DNA from: Ruminococcus sp.
GTDB taxonomy: Bacteria > Bacillota > Clostridia > Oscillospirales > Ruminococcaceae
NCBI GenBank assembly: GCA_014799805.1
Contig: JAAVHJ010000003.1
Span: 19,594-83,593, forward strand
Direction: 5' to 3'
DNA: 64,000 bases
Both the position numbers and the translations under genes were made by a program. The notes under the pieces were generated by a model. It ran no database searches, was not told the origin of the DNA, and saw nothing but the letters and a program-made list of their open reading frames with translations. Position 1 is the stretch's first letter. Every line of letters begins with the position of its first letter. This document shows, one piece after another, positions 7,147-14,419 of this stretch.

Positions 7147-7698
7147 CTACAGCTCCGATGTATCACCAATTTCATAAATTTTAATTTCACAATTGCCTAG
7201 GAAAAAATGCATAAATCTATCTATTGTCATGTCATGAAAATAACTGTCAATCACTCTTGCGACACCGCCATGACAAACTAAAATTGTATTTTTCGGACAA
7301 GTTTTTAATTCTTCCAAAAGGCTGTATGTTCGATAGACTAGCTGAAAAACAGATTCACCACCATCTGGCATTTTACAACCAAATTCTTGTTTTGCTTCTT
7401 TAAAACCGTCAGTTAATCTGCTTTTTCCCTCAAAACTGCCATAATTCCATTCACGAAGTCTATTATCAGTTTCAACAGGAAGTGACAATCTATTAGAAAC
7501 TGCTTGTGCAGTTTGTCTTGCTCTTAACATGGGAGAAGCAATAATCCGTTCAATATCGCCGAATGCATAAGCTTTTTTTGCCATTTCTTCGGCTTGTTGC
7601 AAGCCCTCCGGTGTTAAAGAAATATCACTTGCACCACAAACACATTCACTTGCATTAAATTCTGTTAAGCCGTGTCGGGTGACATATAATTTTTTCAT
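7147..7698 (-). CDS. Histidine phosphatase family protein (phosphoglycerate-mutase-like)
   Basis: 183 residues, starting MKKLYVTRHGLTEFNASE behind AGGAGG. The RHG catalytic histidine is at about residue 8. The second motif (ASPMLRARQTA), the acid in LREWNYGSFEG and the CHGGV histidine are all present, so it should be catalytically active. The family includes cobalamin-pathway CobC phosphatases and broad-specificity GpmB-like phosphatases. No cobalamin genes are nearby, so the substrate is unknown. It is downstream of the SpoVAC gene and followed by a small membrane protein, perhaps as one operon. Confidence 0.85.
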   Translation of the reverse strand: MKKLYVTRHGLTEFNASECVCGASDISLTPEGLQQAEEMAKKAYAFGDIERIIASPMLRARQTAQAVSNRLSLPVETDNRLREWNYGSFEGKSRLTDGFKEAKQEFGCKMPDGGESVFQLVYRTYSLLEELKTCPKNTILVCHGGVARVIDSYFHDMTIDRFMHFFLGNCEIKIYEIGDTSEL

Positions 7699-7736
7699 GT
7701 AAAAAACCTCCTTATGTAAGAGCCGAAATATTCGAC

Positions 7737-8180
7737 TCAAAATAAATTTATAATAAAATAAATCAAACCATAAATGACAGATGCTGTACAGCCGTACAAA
7801 ATGACAGGTCCTGCAATGGTAAAAATTTTTGCTCCAATACCTAATACCAGTCCTTCTGTTTTGGCTTCAATTGCAGAAGAAGAAATCGCATTTGCAAAGC
7901 CTGTAATTGGAACAAGTGTGCCAGCTCCGCCATGTCTTGCTAAACGTTCATATAAGCCAAAGCCTGTTAATACTGCACTACATGCAACAAGTGTAATGGA
8001 AGTCCATGCGGAAGCAATGTCTTGTGTGAACCCTAATGCTAAGAATCCATTTAATAATAATTGTCCAATCGTACAAATACAACCGCCTATTACAAATGCT
8101 TTTGCAACATTGACTTTTATATTTGATTTTGGAAGTACCTGCCTTTGCATGTCTTGATATAATTCGGGTGTGATACGCAT
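7737..8180 (-). CDS. spoVAC: Stage V sporulation protein AC homologue
   Basis: 147 residues in a SpoVAC/SpoVAEb pattern: a short cytoplasmic start (PELYQDMQRQVLPKSN), then about four hydrophobic segments. These include VAKAFVIGGCICTIGQ, GFGLYERLARHGGAGTLVPITGFANA and IFTIAGPVILYG. SpoVA channel proteins move dipicolinic acid into the forespore. Here it stands alone, without spoVAD or spoVAE neighbours, next to a phosphatase gene. The lone copy suggests either the remainder of the operon elsewhere or a use outside dipicolinate transport. SpoVAEb is the alternative name for the same family. Confidence 0.85.
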   Translation of the reverse strand: MRITPELYQDMQRQVLPKSNIKVNVAKAFVIGGCICTIGQLLLNGFLALGFTQDIASAWTSITLVACSAVLTGFGLYERLARHGGAGTLVPITGFANAISSSAIEAKTEGLVLGIGAKIFTIAGPVILYGCTASVIYGLIYFIINLF

Positions 8181-8250
8181 AAAAATTCTCCTTGATATGA
8201 TATAAATAATTTGTTTTATGCTAGTTTACCCGATTTTGAAAAAAAAATTC

Positions 8251-8303
8251 TTGCTATTTTTTTAAAATTATGCTATGATAATATTATAGCATAATTTTTT
8301 TTT
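8251..8303 (+). promoter_or_regulatory. Two-component promoter overlapped by a 13-bp perfect inverted repeat
   Basis: TTGCTA (8251), a 17-base spacer and TATGAT (8274) form the promoter of the response-regulator gene. AAAATTATGCTAT (8264-8276) and ATAGCATAATTTT (8286-8298) form a perfect inverted repeat across its -10 and start region, followed by a T-run. It may be an operator for self-regulation, or a hairpin at the 5' end of the message that acts as an attenuator. Confidence 0.55.
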
Positions 8304-8335
8304 AAATGCAAGTTTATTTGAGGAGAAATTTTATT

Positions 8336-9010
8336 ATGAAAATTTTAGTCGTAGAAGATGAAATTGCTTTAGCAGAGGCTCTTAGCGAAATTTTAAAGCG
8401 TAATAAATATATTGTTGATGCTGTTCATGATGGCGAAGATGGTCTGGAATATGCGCTAACAGATATTTATGATTGTATTCTGCTTGATATTATGTTGCCA
8501 AAAATGAACGGCTTAGATGTGTTAAGAATTTTAAGAAAAAAGAAAATTTCAACCCCAGTGTTATTATTAACAGCAAAATCTGATATTGAAGATAAAATTA
8601 ATGGCTTAGATAGTGGTGCAGATGATTTTTTAACAAAGCCATTTGTCACGGGAGAATTGCTTGCCAGAGTAAGAGCTTTGACAAGACGAAAAGGCGAAGT
8701 CATCACAGATGAATTCACATTCGGAGATGTTGCCTTAAATAAAAGTACATTTAGTTTAAGCCGTGAAGGACAGTTTGTAAAATTAAGTCTGAAAGAATAT
8801 CAAATTATGGAAATGTTAATTGCAAATCCAAAGCAATTAATTTCTAAAGAAAGATTTATTGAAAAAATTTGGGGCTATGAAAGTGATGTAGAATATAATA
8901 ACATAGAAGTGTATATTTCTTTTTTGAGAAAAAAATTAAAAGTAATTGGTTCTAATGTAACGATTAAAACAGCAAGAGGCATCGGCTATTGTCTGGAGAA
9001 TGGAGAATAA
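8336..9010 (+). CDS. OmpR/PhoB-family response regulator
   Basis: 224 residues, starting MKILVVEDEIALAEALSE behind GAGGAG; the in-frame ATG at 8306 has no site. The receiver domain (1-115) has acidic pair E7-D8, phospho-acceptor D in DCILLDIMLP, and lysine in FLTKPF. A C-terminal winged helix (about 125-222) with the LSLKEYQIMEMLI and YISFLRKKL segments binds DNA. It is followed three bases later by its sensor kinase. Targets are unknown; the inverted repeat at its own promoter suggests self-control. Confidence 0.95.
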   Translation: MKILVVEDEIALAEALSEILKRNKYIVDAVHDGEDGLEYALTDIYDCILLDIMLPKMNGLDVLRILRKKKISTPVLLLTAKSDIEDKINGLDSGADDFLTKPFVTGELLARVRALTRRKGEVITDEFTFGDVALNKSTFSLSREGQFVKLSLKEYQIMEMLIANPKQLISKERFIEKIWGYESDVEYNNIEVYISFLRKKLKVIGSNVTIKTARGIGYCLENGE

Positions 9011-9013
9011 ATT

Positions 9014-10888
9014 TTGAAGAAATTGCAAAAACAAAAATTGCCCCATTGGTTGCAAAATTTGTTGAAACCTGATGTAATTAAAACAATGCAAATAAAATTT
9101 GTCGCAACTGCTATGGGAATATTAATTTTAGTATTTATTATTATGTTGGGTTCAATTAATATGATTATGAAAACTGTCAGTCAATCACAGTCTATGCAAT
9201 TGTTACAGGAAATTGCCGAAAGTGATAGATATGATATGCTTAACAACGAACCAGAGCCAAAATTAGATAAGCCATCAGAAGAAATTCCAAAAATGGAAAA
9301 TTTGAAAGATAATATTATAGCATTAGGACAAATGCCATGGTATGAAAATAATCCACATGATAATTTTGAACCTCCAGAAAATAAAAAACCAGATAATCAT
9401 GTTCCTGATGAGCAAAAGCCACCTTATCAAGATAACTGGCATGAAAAAGAAAGGGAAAGAGAAGGAGAAGAAGAAAGAGAATCAGAACCCAGATTTTCAG
9501 AATTCCAAGAATCTGAAATATTCACAGAAAGTAATTTTTCTTCTGAAAATGAAATGATACCCACTGAAATAATGACACAATTTGAAATACCAGCTATTGC
9601 AGAACCCTATGAACCAGAATTTTCTGATATATCTGATATACTTGATATACAAGAAGAATCTGTTGTTGCAGAAAATGAAGAATTGACACAGGTACAGGAA
9701 CAGCAAATCATAGAAACAAATTCAGAAACAGAATCACAAGAAATCATAACAAGTAAATCCGTATCAGAAACGGAAAATTTAACAACAACAACAACAACAA
9801 CAACAGAGATAATTCCAAAACCTCAACCTCCAAAAAATAATTTTGAAAATTATGGTTTCAGATTAGCCCCTGGTACTAATAAATGGAATGTGAATATTAT
9901 ACTTGATCATTTTGCATTAATGGCAGACAAGGACGGAAATTTTTTAGGGCTACGCAATACTGAAAATTATACTGACGAACAAGCAGAAGAAATATTAACA
10001 GCAATTTTAAATACTGGAAAACAACAGGGTATGTATAACTGGTTGCAATATTATAAAACACAAAAGTCTTATGGAATATTAATTGTTGTTGCTGAAAAAA
10101 GCTCAGACCAAGCATTATTAAATAATTTATTCTGTACAACAATAATATTAGGAATTTTAATGTTATTATTATTATTTATATTTTTAATCGTTTTTTCTGG
10201 TTGGATTACAAAACCTGTACAATCAGCTTTAGAACGACAAAAACAGTTTGTTTCTGACGCAGGTCATGAATTAAAAACACCATTGACGATTTTAACAGCT
10301 AATGCTGATATTTTAAAAGATGAAATCGGTGAAAATAAATGGCTTGGCTATATGCAGGAACAAACAGACCGCATGAATCAGTTAGTAGGCGATTTATTAC
10401 GTCTTGCCCGAATGGATAATGCCACACAAGAATATATTTTTGAAGAATTTAATTTAAGTACAGCCATTGAAGCAACCGCATTGCCTTTTGAATGTCAGGC
10501 ATTTGAATTGCAGAAAAATTTAGAAATGGATATTCAGCCAAATATTTCTTATTATGGCAGTCAGCAACATATACGACAATTAACAGCAATTTTTATTGAT
10601 AATGCGATTAAATATTCTAATGAACATGGAATTATTAAAATTACACTGTTACAAAGAGGTAATGACAGAATTTTAGAATTTTATAATACAGGTTGTGAAA
10701 TTTCATCAGAAGAAACAAAAAAAATTTTTGAAAGATTCTATCGTGGCGATAAAGCAAGAAATAATAAGGGCAAAATTGGTTATGGATTAGGACTTGCTAT
10801 TGCAAAAAGTATTATGGAAATTCATAAAATTAAAATTCAAGTCACTTGTGAACAAGATGCTTGGATTCGGTTTTTATTGGTATTATGA
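9014..10888 (+). CDS. Sensor histidine kinase with a long acidic low-complexity extracellular region
   Basis: 624 residues from a TTG start three bases after the response regulator. The first transmembrane helix is at about residues 28-50. An extracellular region of roughly 320 residues follows, mostly E/P/T/S/N-rich with little expected fold (a run of threonines at about 257-265), ending in a short folded part before helix two (about 373-396). HisKA has FVSDAGHELKTPLTIL (phosphorylated H). HATPase has IDNAIKYS (N box), FERFYRG (F box) and GYGLGLAIAKSI (G box). All catalytic motifs are intact. The signal may be cell-wall related given the tail composition, but that is a guess. Confidence 0.93.
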   Translation: MKKLQKQKLPHWLQNLLKPDVIKTMQIKFVATAMGILILVFIIMLGSINMIMKTVSQSQSMQLLQEIAESDRYDMLNNEPEPKLDKPSEEIPKMENLKDNIIALGQMPWYENNPHDNFEPPENKKPDNHVPDEQKPPYQDNWHEKEREREGEEERESEPRFSEFQESEIFTESNFSSENEMIPTEIMTQFEIPAIAEPYEPEFSDISDILDIQEESVVAENEELTQVQEQQIIETNSETESQEIITSKSVSETENLTTTTTTTTEIIPKPQPPKNNFENYGFRLAPGTNKWNVNIILDHFALMADKDGNFLGLRNTENYTDEQAEEILTAILNTGKQQGMYNWLQYYKTQKSYGILIVVAEKSSDQALLNNLFCTTIILGILMLLLLFIFLIVFSGWITKPVQSALERQKQFVSDAGHELKTPLTILTANADILKDEIGENKWLGYMQEQTDRMNQLVGDLLRLARMDNATQEYIFEEFNLSTAIEATALPFECQAFELQKNLEMDIQPNISYYGSQQHIRQLTAIFIDNAIKYSNEHGIIKITLLQRGNDRILEFYNTGCEISSEETKKIFERFYRGDKARNNKGKIGYGLGLAIAKSIMEIHKIKIQVTCEQDAWIRFLLVL

Positions 10889-10973
10889 TTATGAAAATTT
10901 AATGATTTTGTACGAAATAGTATATTAAATTTAGTCATGTTTTAGAAAGTTTGTTAAGAATAAAAAAATACTC

Positions 10974-11002
10974 TTGACAAGTTTCAGTATTTGTGGTATC
11001 AT
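10974..11002 (+). promoter_or_regulatory. Upstream promoter (P1) before the nested hairpin
   Basis: TTGACA, a 17-base spacer and TATCAT. The -10 is inside the palindrome GGTAT-cata-ATACC (10995-11008), which could be an operator. Its transcript would start just before the nested hairpin structure at 11082-11165. Confidence 0.6.
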
Positions 11003-11081
11003 AATACCAGTGCATAGAAAAATGAAAATAAAAAAGAATATTAAAATTTTAAAAAATTTGCATCAAAAGTAAATATCAAAA

Positions 11082-11165
11082 AAAAACTGCAATTGCTGAA
11101 TTTCATGAAAATTAAGGATGATTTAACCTTAATTTTGTATATTTTCGACAAAAATAGCAGTTTTT
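11082..11165 (+). ncRNA. Nested hairpin: possible small RNA or attenuated leader
   Basis: An outer perfect 9-bp stem (AAAAACTGC 11082-11090 with GCAGTTTTT 11157-11165) encloses an inner perfect 10-bp stem (AAAATTAAGG 11108-11117 with CCTTAATTTT 11127-11136). The outer 3' arm ends in T5, terminator-like. With P1 at 10974 this could make a short terminated RNA of roughly 160 bases, while the second promoter lies just downstream. It matches no riboswitch class I know. Confidence 0.4.
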
Positions 11166-11177
11166 ATTTGTTATCTA

Positions 11178-11206
11178 TTGACAAATTTAAAAAAATCCTG
11201 TATAAT
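11178..11206 (+). promoter_or_regulatory. Consensus promoter (P2) of the exopolysaccharide genes
   Basis: TTGACA, exactly 17 bases, TATAAT: a full consensus match, about 145 bases before the sugar transferase start. Confidence 0.85.
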
Positions 11207-11351
11207 GAGAATATTCTAATTACAAGTAACTATCAGATTTTTTGAGGGGAAATGAAATAGTTATGAACAAATTTTCAAAACACAAAAACGATTTGATGTG
11301 ATTTTCTTGCACTGGAAAGTTGACATCTTTGAGAAGGGGGAGATGAACCTG

Positions 11352-12083
11352 ATGAAAACAACAAATCTGGCATATGAAAAAACTGTTGATGAAAGGGTGC
11401 CGGAAAAAATGAGAATCATTCAAGTACATACAAATGAAAATTTGCTGAAAGAACGTGCTATGTTGGAATATCCAGTTGTTTTTGAGGACAAGCCAGTTTA
11501 TAGCAAATTCAAAAGATTTGGTGATGTGATTGGCTCAATAGGAGCATTGACAGTACTTTCACCAGTATTTTTAGCAGCAATGGTAGCAATTATAATAGAT
11601 GATTTTGGAAATCCTTTCTATTCCCAAACGAGAATTGGAAAAAACGGAAAACATTTTAAAATTTATAAATTCCGCAGTATGTACAAAAACGCTGACCAAC
11701 GGCGTGAAGAATTATTGAAAAAAAACGAGAGCAAAGGGGCAACGTTCAAGATAAAAAATGACCCTAGAATTACAAAAGTTGGTGCATTTTTAAGAAAGAC
11801 TTCTATTGATGAATTACCACAGTTAGTAAATATTCTTAAAGGTGATATGTCATTTGTGGGTCCAAGACCATTTATTCCGTCTGAACAGGAAAATTTACCA
11901 CCTGACCGTTTGTTAGTAGAACCAGGCTTGTCCTGCTATTGGCAGATTAGTGGTAAGAATGACCTTCCACTAGCAGAGCAAATTGCACTTGATAGAAAAT
12001 ATATTCAGGAGCGTTCTGTTAAGACAGATATTAAAATTATTTTTAAAACAATTTTACATGTACTAAGTGGTAAAAACTATTGA
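11352..12083 (+). CDS. Undecaprenyl-phosphate sugar-1-phosphate transferase (exopolysaccharide priming)
   Basis: About 243 residues; the start at 11352 (MKTTNLAYEK) is nine bases from GGGGGAG, while the ATG at 11343 touches it. One membrane helix (about 55-80, VIGSIGALTVLSPVFLAAMVA) is followed by the cytoplasmic catalytic domain. That domain has the bacterial sugar transferase motifs KIYKFRSM, KVGAFLRKTSIDELPQL, GDMSFVGPRP and LLVEPGLSCYWQISG. It would load the first sugar phosphate onto the lipid carrier at the membrane. It is a short WecA-independent type without the N-terminal helices of WbaP. The Wzz-like gene follows 100 bases later. Confidence 0.9.
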   Translation: MKTTNLAYEKTVDERVPEKMRIIQVHTNENLLKERAMLEYPVVFEDKPVYSKFKRFGDVIGSIGALTVLSPVFLAAMVAIIIDDFGNPFYSQTRIGKNGKHFKIYKFRSMYKNADQRREELLKKNESKGATFKIKNDPRITKVGAFLRKTSIDELPQLVNILKGDMSFVGPRPFIPSEQENLPPDRLLVEPGLSCYWQISGKNDLPLAEQIALDRKYIQERSVKTDIKIIFKTILHVLSGKNY

Positions 12084-12189
12084 AAAATTTTGTGAATTAC
12101 AGTTTACTCCATCCATAAAATTATAGATGGATTACTGTGTTATAAGATTTTGTTTTTCAGATTAGAATTTCTAAATAAGGATGGGTATT

Positions 12190-13746
12190 ATGACAAAAAA
12201 AGAAGAACGAGATGAGAGATATCTTAATATTATGCTGAAAAATGGAGAAGAAGAAGAAAAAGAAAATGAAATTATTATTTCATTCTCTGCATTCTTTGTA
12301 CAATTAAAAAGATTTTTAATCTTTTGGATTGTTCTTGCAATTATTATTGGTTTGTTAGTTCCAGTCTGGAAATTATTAACAATTTCTGACCAGTATAAAA
12401 ATTTAACTGCTCTTGTTAGCTTTAATTATGATGGCGTTGAAGAAGGAAAAACTCCAGATGGCAGTAGTTTTGATGTTACAACTTTAAAAAATCCTGCTGT
12501 GATTGAAACAACATTGACAGAATTAAATGAGCCGTTAACATTGTTAGAAAGTGTTCGTCAGGGTATTTCTATTGAAGGTGTTATTCCATCAAATGCAATT
12601 GATAAAATCACAATGTACAGAAGTATTTACGAACAAGATAATTTAAATGCTGGTGAAAAAATGTTGGATGTGAAATATTTTCCAACCCAATACAAAGTGA
12701 CATTTAACTATTCTAGTACAGGTTTGAGTGGCGAAAAAGCAGTAGAATTGTTTAATACTTTGTTAGAAAATTATCACACGTATTTTTTTGAGACTTATGG
12801 CTTTAATCAAGCATTGGGGAGTGCTGTTACTGCATTAGATTATACGACATATGATTATGCACAAGCAGTTGATGTGTTTTCTTCCACACTCACTATGCTA
12901 GAAGATTATATTTCTAATCTTTCTGAAGACGATACTACCCGATTCCGTTCTACTATTACAGGCTATTCGTTTTCTGACTTGTCAGAATCTATTGATACAA
13001 TTCAGAATGTAGATTTGGATTTGATTTCTTCTTATGTGACAGTAAATAATGTCACAAAAGATAAAGATACCCAAATAGATTATTATAATTACAGAATTGA
13101 AACATTAACCCGTCAAAAAGTAATTGCACAAGAGACATTAGATGAACTCAATGCTTCTATTGAACAGTATGAAAAAAATACAATTATTATTTATAGCGAA
13201 AATCAAGATACTTCAGAATATACACAGGCATCAGCGACTTATGATGATATGTTCCAACGCAAGATAGAAGCACAAAAGTCAGTTTCTAGTTGTACACAGC
13301 AGATTGATGAACTCCAAAAAAGAGTAAATACTTTAAAAGGCAGAAATTCTGCATCCAAAGATAAAATAGAAAAAGTAGAAGCAGACCTTGTAGCTTTGAA
13401 TGAAAAAGTAACAGATTTGCTGAATAAAACAAATCTTACTGCAAATGAATATTATGAAACAGTATATCTTGCAAATGCATATAGTGTTCTTGTACCAGCA
13501 AGTTCCTCTGCACTGCGTACTACAAAGAGTGTTATGAACTCCGCAACAGAGCCTTTGCTAATTGGAGAAGCATTACTATTTGTATGTTATATTGGTGTTG
13601 CATTTGTATTATCTTTGATTCTTGAAAACAAAAAAAGAAAATTAGCACAAGATGCTGAAAATAATGCAGATGAAAAATCCATAGAGGAAACTATTACAGA
13701 AGAAAAAAAGAAAGTTCGTATTTCTACTGTAAATGATGAAGATTAA
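12190..13746 (+). CDS. Wzz/YveK-like polysaccharide chain-length or export regulator
   Basis: About 518 residues. The start at 12190 follows AAGGA; an in-frame ATG at 12181 overlaps that site. An acidic N-terminus is followed by a transmembrane helix at about 40-63 (FLIFWIVLAIIIGLLVPVW). A long extracellular region with coiled-coil character (about 285-415) and a second transmembrane helix near 455-475 precede a charged cytoplasmic tail. This is the two-helix topology of Wzz/polysaccharide co-polymerases. The classical P-x2-P-x-S-P-K-x-x-G motif near helix two is not evident, so the family call rests on topology and on the sugar transferase upstream. Confidence 0.65.
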   Translation: MTKKEERDERYLNIMLKNGEEEEKENEIIISFSAFFVQLKRFLIFWIVLAIIIGLLVPVWKLLTISDQYKNLTALVSFNYDGVEEGKTPDGSSFDVTTLKNPAVIETTLTELNEPLTLLESVRQGISIEGVIPSNAIDKITMYRSIYEQDNLNAGEKMLDVKYFPTQYKVTFNYSSTGLSGEKAVELFNTLLENYHTYFFETYGFNQALGSAVTALDYTTYDYAQAVDVFSSTLTMLEDYISNLSEDDTTRFRSTITGYSFSDLSESIDTIQNVDLDLISSYVTVNNVTKDKDTQIDYYNYRIETLTRQKVIAQETLDELNASIEQYEKNTIIIYSENQDTSEYTQASATYDDMFQRKIEAQKSVSSCTQQIDELQKRVNTLKGRNSASKDKIEKVEADLVALNEKVTDLLNKTNLTANEYYETVYLANAYSVLVPASSSALRTTKSVMNSATEPLLIGEALLFVCYIGVAFVLSLILENKKRKLAQDAENNADEKSIEETITEEKKKVRISTVNDED

Positions 13747-13751
13747 AAATG

Positions 13752-13781
13752 GTGCGGAGTAAAAAAAACTCCGCACTTTTT
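13752..13781 (+). terminator. Terminator after the Wzz-like gene
   Basis: GTGCGGAGT pairs perfectly with ACTCCGCAC around seven A residues, followed by TTTTTG. Confidence 0.9.
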
Positions 13782-13784
13782 GTT

Positions 13785-13925
13785 TTATCGAAATAAATTT
13801 AATAAAGCTTCTGCTAATTCATTTATACAGTTATCTTGATAAATTTTATTCATATCCTGTGATAGGATAGTGGAATTTAAGCTATTATAATCAGAATAAA
13901 TTCTTGTGATAAACACTGCTGAACT
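13785..13925 (-). pseudogene. C-terminal remnant of a gene next to the decayed sigma factor
   Basis: A minus-strand frame reads SAVFITRIYSDYNSLNSTIL followed by SQDMNKIYQDNCINELAEAL and LNLFR before a stop at 13785-13787. It has protein-like composition but no start, and the sequence upstream has several stops in all frames. It probably belonged to the gene after the ECF sigma factor (often an anti-sigma or membrane protein); the family is not recognised. Confidence 0.4.
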
Positions 13926-14079
13926 TTATGTAGATAATTTTCAAAAGTAATCATTTCCTATGGCAGACTATTATTATCAGAAATATATATTGAATTTACA
14001 AGAATTTTTCCGTCAAGATTGTGATATAACTAAAAATTAATTTCTTTATTTTATGAATTTCCAAAACTTAAGAATCTAA

Positions 14080-14316
14080 AATTTACTGTTCAAAACTATT
14101 TTATTCTGGTAAGATTTCCAGAGAAATATTTTTAGATTTTTTTTAGAGAATCAAAATAAATATGCTTTGCAATCATACAGAGCCATGTTTGACATGTCTT
14201 CATAGAGCATTTTTCTTTGTAAAATATCCATTACAAGCTGTTCATTTCGACAGATTTATAATATAATATAAATCTTCTGCATAAGCTTGATAAATTTTTT
14301 CAAATTCTTCATGCAT
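14080..14316 (-). pseudogene. Decayed ECF sigma factor
   Basis: From ATG at 14316 the minus strand reads MHEEFEKIYQAYAEDLYYI, the region 2 start of an ECF sigma factor. After a frameshift it reads KTCQTWLCMIAKHIYFDSLKK, the conserved end of region 2 (usual form WL..IA.N...D..RK). Further pieces (NISLEILPE) follow in shifted frames, and region 4 is not readable. Several indels and stops make it a clear pseudogene. Together with the fragment at 13785 it fills what would otherwise be a 640-base gap. Confidence 0.65.
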
Positions 14317-14419
14317 AAAATTCTTCCATTCATAAAATTGAACAATTAAAAATCAATTTTATTACAAATTTTTCAGAACTTTTAAAAAAACTGGTACAAA
14401 AATGCACCAGTTTTTTCTA

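Larger units (their letters stand above)
10889..11351. other. 463-base leader/promoter region of the exopolysaccharide genes
   Basis: No gene is supported apart from possibly a 12-codon frame at 11263-11301 (MNKFSKHKNDLM). The region holds two promoters (10974-11002 and 11178-11206) separated by a nested hairpin (11082-11165). GGTAT-cata-ATACC (10995-11008) is a small palindrome over the first -10. Confidence 0.6.

Noticed and set aside
7737..8180. SpoVAC as part of a mobile spoVA-type heat-resistance element
   Set aside because: No other spoVA genes or mobile genes adjoin it; neighbours are ordinary chromosomal genes.
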